The notes under the pieces are model-generated. The model was not told the DNA's origin and made no database searches. It saw nothing but the letters and a program-made list of their open reading frames with translations. From Laguncularia racemosa (lineage: Eukaryota > Streptophyta > Magnoliopsida > Myrtales > Combretaceae), in contig JBBMOL010000385.1 in NCBI GenBank assembly GCA_037954665.1, positions 186,001 to 250,000 on the forward strand: a stretch of 64,000 bases of DNA, in the 5' to 3' direction. Shown here piece by piece: positions 51,501 through 61,736 of the stretch (position 1 is the stretch's first letter; each line of letters starts with the position of its first letter). A program made the position numbers and the translations under genes.

Positions 51501-54296
51501 TGGAAGATACACTTTTGGGATTTGTCATCTAACTTAGAACGAATATGCATAAATAAATATGCTAATCATCAAAAAAAAATTAGATGACTTACTCGAGGCT
51601 TTCTTCCCGTCCATGCTTCATATGGAGTACAATTTGACACAGTCTTTGTGGTTGAGACATTCAACAGATACACCGCAGTTGCAACAGCTTTACTCTAGAA
51701 CTGATTGGTAATTTCCTTCATCTTCATCATGCTCCTTGCCATTTCAACCATTGTCTTGTTTTTCCTTTTGGCCACACCATTTTGTTGTGGTATGTATGGA
51801 GCAATTAGCTCCCTTCTAATTCCATGTTCATCATAGAAGTTTACAAATTCTTTAGATAGGAATTCACCTCCTCTATCAGTCCTCAGCACCTTCACACTTC
51901 TTCCACTTTGATTTTCTACTAGAGCTTTAAATTTCCTAAAGTTCTCAAAAGCTTCTGATTTAGTCTTTAGGAAATACACCCAACTCATGCGTGTATGAAC
52001 AACTATCAGTAGTAAGAAGTAACGACTACCTCTTAATGACATCGTGTTCATTGGTCCACACAAATCAGCATGTACCAAATCTAAACATCCTGATGCTCTC
52101 CAAGATTTGCCAACCGGGAAGGATCCACGTCTTTGCTTCCCATACACACAACCCTCACAAAATGCAAGATCACCAATTTTGGGCAAGCCAAAGACCATCT
52201 CCTTTACATTCAAGTGCTTTAATCCATTTACATTCAGATGACCATACCGGAGGTGCCATAATTTAGTTTCATCATAGCCTTTAACCAAGTTTGCTCTACT
52301 CACATCACTTGACACATTTAAGGGGAACATATAGTTTTGAGTCATGCACACTACTGATATCACTTGGCCTGATCTTTTATCATTGATTGCGCATGAATCA
52401 TCATCAAACATTGTTATGTAACCACCGGACATCAGCTGTCTAACACTTAGCAAGTTATAGGCTAAGCTGGGCCCAAATTGCACATCATGAAGAAGTCTTT
52501 CATCTCCTTGAGTTATCTTAATTGCAATCGTGCCTTTCCCTTCCACCTGAACTTGTTTGTTGTCTCCAAGTCGAACTTCACTCTTTTGTGTCTCATCAAG
52601 ATTCTTGAATAAGGAGCATGAGTTCGTCATGTGGTTCGAACATCTACTGTCAATGAACCAGACCTCTGGTGTTGCACTTGCAGCAGCGGCTTGTGCCAAG
52701 AACAGTTTGTTCTCACTTTTGTTATCCACCTTCTTCGTGAAATTTGCCACTTTCTACCTCTCCCTTTGCTTATTCCAACACTCAGCTTCCTTGTGTCCAA
52801 ATTTTTTGTAGTAGTAGCATTAGATTACACTTTTGCATTGACGCCAGTCATTGTGGTGACTACTTCCCCTGTTTCCACCTCTGCTAGCACCACGAAATCC
52901 ACCCCTATTGCGTCCACGACCTCTTCCAGCATACTCCTCAACCTTCCCTTTAAAGGTGGACTCTCCCTTCACTTGGAACGCCCTTTCATCACTCTTTTTA
53001 GTAGGACGATTCAACCTATCCTCATTCGCAATTAACAAGCTCATCAATTCATCAAAAGTGTAGATTGATAGATCCTTAGATTCCTCAATTGTAGCAACAA
53101 CATGATCGAAGTTCTTTGCAAACTCCTCAGAACTTTGCTTACAATGACTTCATTACTAATCTCCTCTCCATAAGTTTTCATCTAACTCACAATCTCGGAA
53201 ACTCTAGCCAAATATGCTTGCACGGATTCCTTTTCAAGCATTGTTAAAACTTCAAAATTCCGATGGAGACATTGCAATTTCACTTAGATCACCTTTTTGT
53301 TGCCCAAGTACTCTTATTTCAATGTTTCCCACACCTCTTTGGCCGTGTTTGCTACTGCAATACGAGGAAAATTTTCATCGTCCAAAGCTTGTTGTATGAA
53401 GAACAAGGCCTTTGAATCTTTCTTGCGATTTTCCCGTAATTGTGCATCAGGCTCTCCATTCCCTTCCACATAACCATTCTCCACAAAATCCCACAACTCG
53501 TGGGACTTAAACAACATCTTCATCTTCAAGCTCCAGAACTGATAGTTTTTCCCTTTAAAAATTGGAATCAAAGGTTGAGAGTGTCCACCAGAACAATTGC
53601 TGGTTGTCATGTTTGTTGTTGCTTTGTTTCTTTTGTGTTTTGGATGCTGCCGTGAATGTAGGATCAAACCTGGAGCAATTTCCTACTTTTTTGCAAGCTC
53701 TGATACCACTTTTGTTGGAGAGAATTCTAAGTTTTCCAAAGATACGAATTTTTGCAGCTCACAAAAGATATGATTTCATTCATTATCACTTATTGTTTGA
53801 ACATGTTGAAAACTTGAAAAAAGAGTAATTCTAAAACTAAAAGATAAACTAGAATATTAACAAACCAAATCTTTGTAATCTTATGTTGTCTTAATTTATT
53901 TGAATCATTTATTTAACAAGAATAAGCCAGCCCGGGTTAAGCATTTATGGCACATTTGCAAGGGTGGCAAAGAGGGCTTTGCATTGATTGGTTCTCTTCA
54001 TTTTTTATAGTGGCACGGTAGGAGAAAATGAACGGTCTGTGACAAAGGACGCGCTGCTATTGCAGCGTGATATGTAACGTTAGTAACAAAGCTTCCTTTT
54101 ACCAAGATGAGCTCGTCTCACTCTTTGAGTTATATGTTACCACGCACGAAAATAAAAATAAAAAAGGAGATATATTATATATCTTCTATGCATGTTATTG
54201 ATAGAAATGTATATACGTAAACACTATCTTGATATAAGAAAACTTGATAGTTGGTACAAACTATTAGTGCACTAAAAAGATTGAACTTGCCTTCAT
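42532..54296 (-). CDS. HIPP gene D, open frame with altered C-terminus and 11-kb intron 1
   Basis: Exon 1 is ATGAAG at 54291-54296 (preceded by an in-frame ATG), with the GC donor. Exon 2 is 43123-43204 (QRIVIEVLMPCEDAKRKA). Exon 3 runs from 42962 to the stop at 42532. HMA strands, the Glu/Lys linker (EEKQEEKEEEKKDEK) and the Pro/Cys tail (MLECYPLCCPPPYLYGYPP) are in frame. A loss of about 75 bp at about 42697 removed CTIM and the stop, so the frame continues into former 3' sequence and would give about 172 residues without a prenylation box. Intron 1 holds Copia-3 with the nested LINE (10.5 kb). The TATA box seen in the other units is deleted (about 54371). It may therefore be a pseudogene despite its open frame. 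The membrane anchor expected of a HIPP would be missing. Confidence 0.7.
43711..45494 (+). pseudogene. LINE ORF1 (DUF4283, zinc knuckle), one frameshift and one stop
   Basis: RNA-binding protein of plant L1 elements, needed to form the retrotransposition particle. It starts at 43711 (MIGSIPPPQ). The DUF4283 region is around 43900-44300 (LALIGKFSKGRPKMDYLKRN, then FEERYLRRLALMIGTPFKLD), followed by a zf-CCHC_4 knuckle CRLCNTVGHAVENC at about 44418-44460. A one-base loss near 43978 shifts the frame within DUF4283. An in-frame TAA stands at 44943-44945. The C-terminal half holds two imperfect 62-residue repeats (SDGMLVSANLF and SDGMLISANQF, 186 bp apart). It ends in TAA at 45492-45494. Confidence 0.88.
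45495..49403 (+). pseudogene. LINE ORF2 (endonuclease, reverse transcriptase, RNase H), six in-frame stops
   Basis: Provides nicking and target-primed reverse transcription. The apurinic-type endonuclease comes first (LFWNVRGI, LLEPM, IGGDFNVI, SDHCPIL, 45500-46180), then RVT_1 with FADDILVF near 47570, zf-RVT (48290-48560, CPLC and HLFLKC) and an RVT_3 RNase H-like end (48909-49403, with the Glu of FSTELGG but no clear first Asp). One frame is kept from start to end with no indel. Stops lie at 46182, 46902, 47400, 47775, 48675 and 48891. At least three (46902, 48675, 48891) replace a probable Trp. It is not functional. Confidence 0.92.
49404..49557 (+). other. LINE 3' UTR with poly-A signal and tail
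   Basis: Short 3' UTR with aataaa at 49515-49520, about 25 bases upstream of the A tail. Confidence 0.8.
49723..53667 (-). pseudogene. Copia-3 gag-pol relic
   Basis: Gag (53667-53314) has a DUF4219 start (PIFKGKNYQFWSLKMKMLF), with an Arg/Gly-rich gag end (53047-52820). Protease and integrase lie in 52750-51695: WFIDSRCSNHM (Gly of DSG changed to Arg), GAG-pre-integrase (LWHLRYGHLNVNGLKHL) and the integrase end (PQQNGVAKRKN). Reverse transcriptase is at 51361-50123 with YVDDMIYMG, and RNase H relics at 50003-49723. From 53047 to 50123 one frame is kept with a few stops; gag and RNase H are out of phase. It is not functional. Confidence 0.9.
53713..53918 (-). repeat. Copia-3 5' LTR
   Basis: 206 bp from tgttggagagaattc to atttatttaaca. 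It adjoins the primer site on its inner side and the agaat duplication on the outer side. Confidence 0.92.
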
Positions 54297-55493
54297 CATA
54301 ATCAGCTGAAACTGCAACAAGGATGATGGGTTTCCCTCCTATGATGGATTATCTTGCTAATAAGTCTAGTTTGAAGTTTTTACGAGTTGACCGGGTCGGG
54401 AAAGTCTTCGTCAATCGCTAGTACACCCCCCACCACAAACCGTCGCCGCTCCGCCCTCCCCCCCCCCACACCCCGCGCAGAAAAGAAAAGAAAAGAAATC
54501 TCAAATATTCGTTGAATACTCTTAGTACTACGAAAAGCAATCTTCATTAAACTAGCATTAATTAACAGTCAGTACGTAGATCGATAAATTATTAGAATGT
54601 GCCGTTTCTACTTCCTGTTTTGGCCTTTCCTTTTAAATGAGACATATTTTAGTCAGTTCTCTGCAACATTATTAAACTGTATTGTTTCCTCGTTTGTTCG
54701 AAGCACATGCAGGATATATGACTTGCAGTTTGTCAATGTCAGAACTTATAATGAAGGTCAATTCTTTACTATTAGCTTGCTTTACTTGGAAAAACTTAAA
54801 AATGATTTTAACAGTTTTCAAAAGTTAGATACTTACTAGAAGAAAAGAAATTTGAGATCACTGTATGATAATTAAATATAAATCTTAAGATGAGTTGGGA
54901 AACTATACTGAATTTTGGAAGGTTAATTTCCAGTAACTTTTCTGAATCAAAGCGCGTCTTATTAATGGTAAATGACCATGAATGTAGTAGCTTTTTTTTT
55001 TCTTTTTCTTTTTAAACAATAATCAAAATCATATATTGTTTGTCAAATGTAATATAATTGTTATCAAAATAATATATTTATATGCCATGTCCTAACACCA
55101 TTGGAAAATGATAACTCCATTGCAAATTCCAAATCTTAGCAGGAACGCGCAAACCTTGAAAGTTCTACTTACTAAAGTTCACATATTATGTATAAAGACA
55201 TGTATTTCTTTTAACCCATTATCTGTTTCGTCAATTATATATTTATATAAAACCTAAAATTCATAATGTTTAGAGTTTGTTCGCAAAAAAACAAAATATC
55301 TAAATTTTATTGATTGAAATAAGAACTTAAACTAAGTCCATGAAATAGCCATAATCGTCAGCTGCACTATTATCATTCCATCATTGAATCCACAAATCCT
55401 ATGAACTTGAACTAAGTTCATGAAATAACCATAATCATCAACTGTACTATTATCATTACATCATTGATTCCATAAATCATATCCTAGACTATC
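54297..55493. other. HIPP gene D upstream region and spacer C of unit 4
   Basis: Collinear with 4825-5990 of unit 1. About 43 bp holding the TATA box are missing at about 54371 (gtctagtttg joins aagttttta). The C-rich tract is at 54426-54475. The 80-bp segment is doubled (starts 55323 and 55403) as in unit 3. The ORF at 54597-54839 belongs to this spacer and is not preserved in unit 3. No gene was recognised. Confidence 0.7.
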
Positions 55494-56111
55494 TGATGCG
55501 GACATCATGGAGAACACAGAAGCTTACACGGCCTAAGGCACGACCGTGTATAATCTTACACGGGTACAGGCACGGCCAGAGACACGACCGTGTGTTCCAG
55601 TAGAAGTCTCACAGAAGCTTACACGGCCCAAAGGCACGGTCGTGTATGTGACCGTGTACTGCGCTCGTCACATGCCTAGAAACATACACGGCCTAGAGGC
55701 TCGGCCATGTATGCAACCGTGTACTGCGCTCATCACATGCCCAGAAACATACATGACCTAGAGGCACGGCTGTGTATGCAACCGTATACTACGCTCGCCA
55801 TATGCCTAAAAACATACACGACCTAAAGGCACGCCCGTGTATGTGATAGGTTATAGACGTGTATATTATTATTTATTTCCACGTGTACGCTTAGATTTTT
55901 CCTTTTTAGATATTTTACGGGGAAGTATATATACTCTTTTGTCAGACATGTTAGGGTTACGTTTTGATCATATTTTGAATACACTTCTAGAGAGAATTAT
56001 CTCTGTTTATTGGTTGTGCGCAACCAGAATTTGCATCAAAGAATCCTTCTTTGTTGTTGTGAAACCAATCCATATTCAGATTTGTTTCGTTACGCTTTCC
56101 TTGCTGCGTTA
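55494..56111 (+). repeat. Gypsy 5' LTR
   Basis: 618 bp from tgatgcggacatc to gctgcgtta (decayed from gctgcatca). It contains the 65-bp tandem array at 55617-55850. Confidence 0.93.
55617..55850. repeat. 65-bp tandem repeats in the Gypsy 5' LTR
   Basis: Copies start at 55617, 55682, 55747 and 55812, the last one partial. Each contains acacggcc, about ten bases of spacing, and a diverged form of cacggccgtgt, giving short inverted repeats. Confidence 0.9.
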
Positions 56112-56145
56112 GTTGGTATTAGAGCCAGGTTAATTTCCTACGGAG

Positions 56146-59100
56146 ATGTCGGCTAACAGTGGTGTTGATGGCGGTCGCGTTCTCCACCTTGATCGAGATG
56201 CGGAAGTCCAAGGAGTCAATCAATGGGCTCCGAGAGCAGTGGTTGAAACCATGGAGCAGAGGCTTGGGCGTGTAGAATAACGCCTGGAGGATTTGGTGGC
56301 GCGATTCGACGCCATGGTGATGGACCACAATGTCACAGGGGCGTTGTTGGGAATCGACCGGGGGTAACAATTGCTCGCGGCGGCCTTATCAATGACTTTG
56401 TTGTCGGAAACCAATGGAACTAGAGAATTGAAGGAAGCTCTTCTGAGGAAGAGGACAGAATGTTGCAGAGGAAGGAACAACCACCGAGAAGGGGTGGTGT
56501 TGTTGGTGGCGGAAGATATCGTGGAATGGATGACCGGAATGAACCAGCATATGGTGGTGGATATCGATGCAATCACCAAGGGTTTGACCATGCTGAAGGC
56601 GGAGACTTCCGTCTTAAGGTAGACATCCCTTCTTTTAATGGCAATTTGAATATAGAAGAGTTTTTAGATTGGCTGGTGGAGGTCGATAGGTTCTTTGATT
56701 ATATGGAAGTTCCTGAGGATAGAAGGGTGAGAATGGTTGCTTGTAGATTGAAAGGTGGGGCGTCTGCATGGTGGGATCGATTGCAGCACCGTAGGCAAAG
56801 GGAAGGGCGGTAACCTATTAGGTCATGGTACCACATGAGGAATCTGTTGCAGCAGGATTTCTTGCCACCCGATTACGATCAAATTCTTTTCCAACAGTAT
56901 CAACGGTGCCGACAAGGGCAAAGGACGGTGCATGAATATACCGCGGAATTCATGAGGTTAGCGGAGAGGAATGATTTGAGGGAAATTGAGGGTCAACAGG
57001 TGGCACGGTTTGTAGACGGGTTGAAGCCTCAGATTAGAGATAAGATAGGAGTGACGGTGTTCATAACTGTGAATGAAGCCAAGAACTTGGTTCTTCGGGC
57101 GGAAATGATGATACAAGAGCAGAGCGTAAGGTTTAGAGGAAGTAAGAGGACCTACACTTACGAAAATCCTGGAAATAGTAGTAGGGTGACTGGTAAGAGA
57201 CCTGGAGGAATGGTTGAGAAACCAACGGGGAGCATGGACAGGAAAGAAGACAAGGCGGAAGGAAAGAGACCGGTGGAAAATAAAGAAACCCCAAGGCAAA
57301 ACAATCCATATGCCAAGCCAATTTTGGGGAAATGTTATAGGTGTAATCAGCCGGGACATCAATCAAATGAGTGCCCAAATCGACGCACTGTAAACATTGT
57401 CGAGAGGGGAGAGGAGGAAGAAGTGTGTTGTGAACCAGACGGTGATGAAGAGTACTATGAAGAGGTTGACGAAGTGGTGGAGCCTAATTACGTAATTAGG
57501 AGGATGATGTTAACACCAAAGCAAGAGGATAGTTCACAGCGACACTAGTTGTTTCGCACTAGGTGCACGATTGGTGGGAGAGTGTTTGATTTGATTATCG
57601 ACAGTGAGAGCTGTGAGAACATCATTGGGAAGGAGGTCGTGAAGAAGCTCCAATTACCTATAGAGAAACATCCGAGTCCGTACACCATCGGATGGATCAA
57701 AGAGGCAGAACGAATAGAGGTGAAAGAGAGATGTAGAGTTCCTTTCTCGATTGGCAAATATCGAGATGAGGTCTACTGCGACATCGTCGACATAGATGCT
57801 TGCCATTTGTTGTTCGGGCAGCCTTGGCAATTTGATGTAGATGCCTAACATGCTGAGAAGGAGAACAAGTATAGGTTGGAGAAGGAGGGAGTGAAGTATA
57901 CACTATTGCCACTATCGGATAAGCGACCTAAAATCCAAAAGGTAGAAGGAAAATCTTTTCTTACGATCACTCAATCAGAAAAAGAGATGACTGAAGACAT
58001 CAAGGAATCCCGCTTGATGCATGCCTTAGTAGTGAAGAATGCGGGGGAAGACATGATTAACGTAGAAATTCCGGAAGTAGTGAAAGAGTTACTAGAGGAA
58101 TTCAGAGAAGTAGTTCTGGAAGACTTACCGGAGGGATTACCTCCATTGAGAGACATCCAGCATCACATTGACTTGGTGCCTGGAGCTAGTCTTCCTAACC
58201 TCCCGCATTATCGGATGAGTCCCAAAGAAACGGAGATCTTACAAGAGAAGGTCTAAGATTTACTCGACAAAGGATTCATTCGAGATAGCTTGAGCCTATG
58301 TGGCGTACCGGCACTACTAACGCTTAAGAAGGATGGGAGTTGGAGGATGTGCGTAGACAGCCGAGCGATCAACACAATCACGATCGGGTATAAATTCCCA
58401 ATACCTCACATTGAGGACATGCTGGATTGGTTGAGTGAAGCAGTAGTATTTTCCAAGATAGATCTCAGAAGCGGGTACCATCAAATTCGGGTCAGACCTA
58501 GGGACGAGTGGAAGACTGCCTTCAAGACGAAAGAGGGGTTGTACGAATAGATGGTTATGCCGTTCGGACTCAGCATTGCGCTGAGTACCTTCATGCGCGT
58601 GATGAATCAGGTACTTAAACCGTTTATTGGTCGGTACGATGTTGTATATTTTGATGACATCCTAGTATACAGCAAGACACGGGAGGAACATCTAGTGCAT
58701 TTGAAGGATGTCTTGATGGTACTGAAAAAGAACAAACTTTATGCTAATCTCAAGAAGTGTGTGTTTCTGTCACCGAGGTTGTTGTTCTTAGGATTCATAG
58801 TGAGTGGAGAAGGAATCACGGTGGACGAGGATAAGGTGCGAGCCATTAGGGATTGGCCTACACCCAAGACCATCATCGAGCTGAGGAGTTTCTTGGGGTT
58901 AGCGGGATTCTACAGGCATTTTATACGACACTTTAGCACGGTGGCGTCTCCCTTAACCGAATGCTTAAAGAAAGGGCAGTTTCACTGGGATGAGGAAGCT
59001 GAGTCGGGATTCGCTGTGCTCAAAGAGCGACTATGTAGTGCACCGGTGCTGGCCTTACCGGACTTCGACAAACTATTCGAAGTTGACTGTGATGCCAGTG

Positions 59101-60740
59101 GTATGGATATTGGTGCGGTACTTTCTCAGGAGAAGAAGCCTGTCGCGTTCTATAGTGAGAAGCTCTGCGAGGCCAGGAGGAAATGGTCCACGTATGACAA
59201 AGAGTTTTATTCCGTAGTTAGAGCCTTGAGAATGTGGGAGCATTATTTGGTGGGCAAGGAGTTTGTGTTGTATTCAGATTGTGTCACCTTGAAACACCTA
59301 AGCAATCAGACCCGCATATGCAAAGACATGCACGCCAGATGGATACAATTCTTGTAGAAGTTTCCGTTTCGTCTGATGCATAAATCTGGGGTTCAAAACA
59401 AGGTGGCCGACGCACTAAGCCGAAGGGCGGATCTACTAGTGACGTTGAGAGCTGAGGTGGTTAGGTTTGAACAGTTGAAGGAGCTGTATGAGATAGATGA
59501 AGATTTCGGAGCTACCTGGAGAAAATGCACTAATAAAGAACCCAATGACAGTTATTATATTTTGGAGGGTTATTTGATGAGGGAAAACCAACTATGTATC
59601 CCTGCATCATCCTTAAGAGAGAAGGTGATCCGAGATCTCCATGGAGGGGGATTAGCCGGCCATTTGGGGCGGGACAAAACACTAGCAGCAGTGGCTGCAA
59701 GATACTATTGGCCTCATTCGCGTAGGGATGTAAGTCGGATAGTGCAACGCTGCTACATCTGTCAGACATCAAAGGGCCACTCTTAGAATACAGGTCTCTA
59801 CACTCCGTTACCCGTACCTAAGAATATCTGGGAAGACCTATCCATGGATTTTGTATTAGGTTTGCCTCGTACCCAACGAGGTGCTGACACTGTTTTTGTA
59901 GTTGTGGATAGGTTTTCCAAGATGGCTCACTTCATCCCATGTAAGAAGACGGCGAATGCTCAGAACGTGGCTAGATTATTCTTTAAGGAGGTGGTCAGAT
60001 TACATGGGGTTCCCAAGTCCATCACTTTTGATAGGGACACCCGATTCCTTAGCCACTTCTGGAGGATGCTTTGGTACATGTTCAACTCATCCCTTAACTT
60101 CAGCAGCACAGCCTACCCACAAACCGAAGTGACGAACAGGACCCTTGGAAATCTGATAAGAGGCATCTGTGGAGAGAAACCAAAGCAATGGGACCTGGCA
60201 TTGTTGCAAGCAGAGTTCGCCTACAACAACTCGATCCACAGAACTACCGGTAGATCACCTTTCTCCATGGTCTATACCAAGGCACCTTCCCACGCTTTGG
60301 ACCTAATTTCCTTACCCAAAGGCGTGGAGACCAACATAGCCGCAAAGCACCTGGTGTCGGAAATCAAAGAACAAATTGAGAAAGTGAATGAGTGATATAA
60401 GAAAGCAACTGACAGACATAAGAAGAAGAAGTTATTCGAGGTGGGAGACCCGGTGATGGTGTTCTTAAGGAAAGAACGCTTCCCCGTTGGCACATATAAC
60501 AAGTGGCAACCGAAGAAGTATGGGCCCTACAAAATAGTGGCCAAGATCAATCACAACGCTTATGTGGTTGGCCTCCCGGAAAGCATAAGAATCTCCAAGA
60601 CCTTCAACGTGGCCGATTTGTCTCCATTTTACGAGGATGACAAACCCCTTTATCCAGAAGCGAACTCGGGGTCGAGTTCTTCTTTAGTGGGAGAGAATGA
60701 TGCGGACATCGTGGAGAACACAGAAGCTTACATGGCCTAA
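56146..60740 (+). pseudogene. Gypsy gag-pol relic, one frame with many stops
   Basis: Gag starts at 56146 (MSANSGVDGGRV), has stops at 56278 and 56368, and shifts frame at about 56430-56460. From there one frame is kept to 60740. In order: Retrotrans_gag (VDIPSFNGNLNIEEFLDWL), CCHC knuckle CYRCNQPGHQSNEC, protease with DSE for DSG (IIDSESCENIIG), reverse transcriptase (VYFDDILVYS), RNase H (EVDCDASG, SDCVTLKHL), the integrase zinc finger (HLGRDKTLAA, CYICQTSKG) and the integrase core (SMDFVLGL, FDRDTRF, QTEVTNRTL). Stops lie at 56811, 57546, 57846, 58254, 58548, 59355, 59784 and 60393. The last 14 codons lie in the 3' LTR. It is not functional. Confidence 0.93.
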
Positions 60741-61315
60741 GGCACGACCGTGTATAATCTTACACGGGTACAAGCACGGCTAGAGACACGACCGTGTGTT
60801 CCAGTAGAAGTCTCACAGAAGCTTACACGACCTAAAGGCACAGCCGTGTATGCGACCATGTACTACGCTCGTCACATGCCCAGAAACATACACGGCCTAG
60901 AGGCACGGCCGTGTATGCGACCGTGTACTACGCTCGTCACATGCCCAAAAACATACACGGCCTAGAGGCACGGCCGTGTATGCGACCGTGTACTGCACTC
61001 GCCACATGCCCAGAAACATACACGGCCTAGAGTCACGGCCGTGTATGCGATAGGTTATAGACGTGTCTATTATTATTTATTTCCACATGTACGCTTAGAT
61101 TTTCCCCTTTTAGATATTTTACGGGAAAGTATATATACTCTTTTGTCAGACATGTTAGGGTTATGTTTTAATCATATTTTGAATACACTTCGAGAGAGAA
61201 TTATCTCCGTTTATCGATTGTGCGCAACCAGACTTTGCATCAAAGAATCCTTCTTTGTTGTTGTGAAACCAATCCATATTCGGATTCGTTTCGTTACGCT
61301 TTCCTCGCTGCATCA
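60698..61315 (+). repeat. Gypsy 3' LTR
   Basis: 618 bp from tgatgcggacatc to gctgcatca, followed by the ctatc duplication. It contains the 65-bp tandem array at 60821-61054, better preserved than in the 5' LTR. Confidence 0.94.
60821..61054. repeat. 65-bp tandem repeats in the Gypsy 3' LTR
   Basis: Copies start at 60821, 60886, 60951 and 61016 (last partial). The core cacggccgtg is a perfect 10-bp palindrome in three copies. The unit is CpG-rich, in contrast to the rest of the window. Confidence 0.92.
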
Positions 61316-61705
61316 CTATCATAGCTAGGATATGAGCTTTAATGCTTATTGAGATTAATTAAAACTTAAAAGTAACAAGTGCCATTTGGAATTATGTTTA
61401 AGCACAAAATTCTAAGCACTATTGAACTCATATTTTAAAACATTAAGTTAACCTTGAGCTTTGAAATTTCAATTTGAGTGTGTATTCAAGCTCAACATTG
61501 CATCTTCCTCACTTGACTCATTTAAGATCATAATTATACATGTGCAACTTCATAAGAGTTATGATATTGGCCCTAGAGGTGTGAAATCCCATAAATTTGA
61601 TTAGTTTACTTAGGAGAATTATTAACATTTATGAACAATACAAGAGCACCTTTTTGTTATCTTTTAATTAGTTAGGTATTTATTTTCCACACGTGACTAG
61701 TTAGT
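61316..61705. other. End of spacer C and start of the D-element LTR, unit 4
   Basis: Continues spacer C after the Gypsy element (atagctaggatatgagc) and matches 5985-6388 of unit 1. It includes the first ~60 bases of the D LTR (gttatcttttaattag), then breaks off into a (TA)n run. Confidence 0.75.

Positions 61706-61734
<29 letters not shown>
61706..61734. repeat. (TA)n run at the unit 4 deletion junction
   Basis: About 14 TA repeats joining the D LTR start to distal spacer E (equivalent to about 13910 of unit 1). Confidence 0.92.

Positions 61735-61736
<2 letters not shown>

Larger units (their letters stand above)
43439..53918 (-). mobile_element. Copia-3, LTR retrotransposon interrupted by a LINE
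   Basis: Flanked by the 5-bp target duplication agaat (43434-43438 and 53919-53923). The empty site is visible in unit 3 (tgtagaataagcc, near 30643). Without the LINE it is about 4.5 kb. The primer site (minus-strand TGGTATCAGAGC, 53698-53709) and polypurine tract (minus-strand CAAGGGGGAG, 49631-49640) are intact. It lies in intron 1 of HIPP gene D in gene orientation. Gag differs from Copia-1 and -2 (DUF4219 type), so it is another family. Confidence 0.95.
55494..61315 (+). mobile_element. Ty3/Gypsy LTR retrotransposon, full length, decayed
   Basis: 5,822 bp with two 618-bp LTRs and the 5-bp target duplication ctatc (55489-55493 and 61316-61320). The empty site is seen in unit 1 (tagactatcataac, near 5980). 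The primer site relic TGGTATTAGAGC is at 56114-56125. The purine-rich gtgggagagaa precedes the 3' LTR. Pol order is protease, reverse transcriptase, RNase H, integrase, which defines Ty3/Gypsy. No chromodomain was seen after the integrase. Confidence 0.96.

Noticed and set aside
55546..55761. ORF with repeated ARPC-type motifs in the Gypsy LTR (also at 60750-60965)
   Set aside because: It is produced by the 65-bp LTR repeats being nearly in phase; it lies in non-coding LTR sequence.
56371..56622. Second gag frame of the Gypsy element as a separate gene
   Set aside because: It is the N-terminal gag frame before a frameshift; the continuation with VDIPSFNGN is in the neighbouring frame.
60821..61054. 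Regularly spaced repeats resembling a CRISPR array
   Set aside because: The units are direct 65-bp tandem repeats without unique spacers, inside an LTR of a plant retrotransposon.
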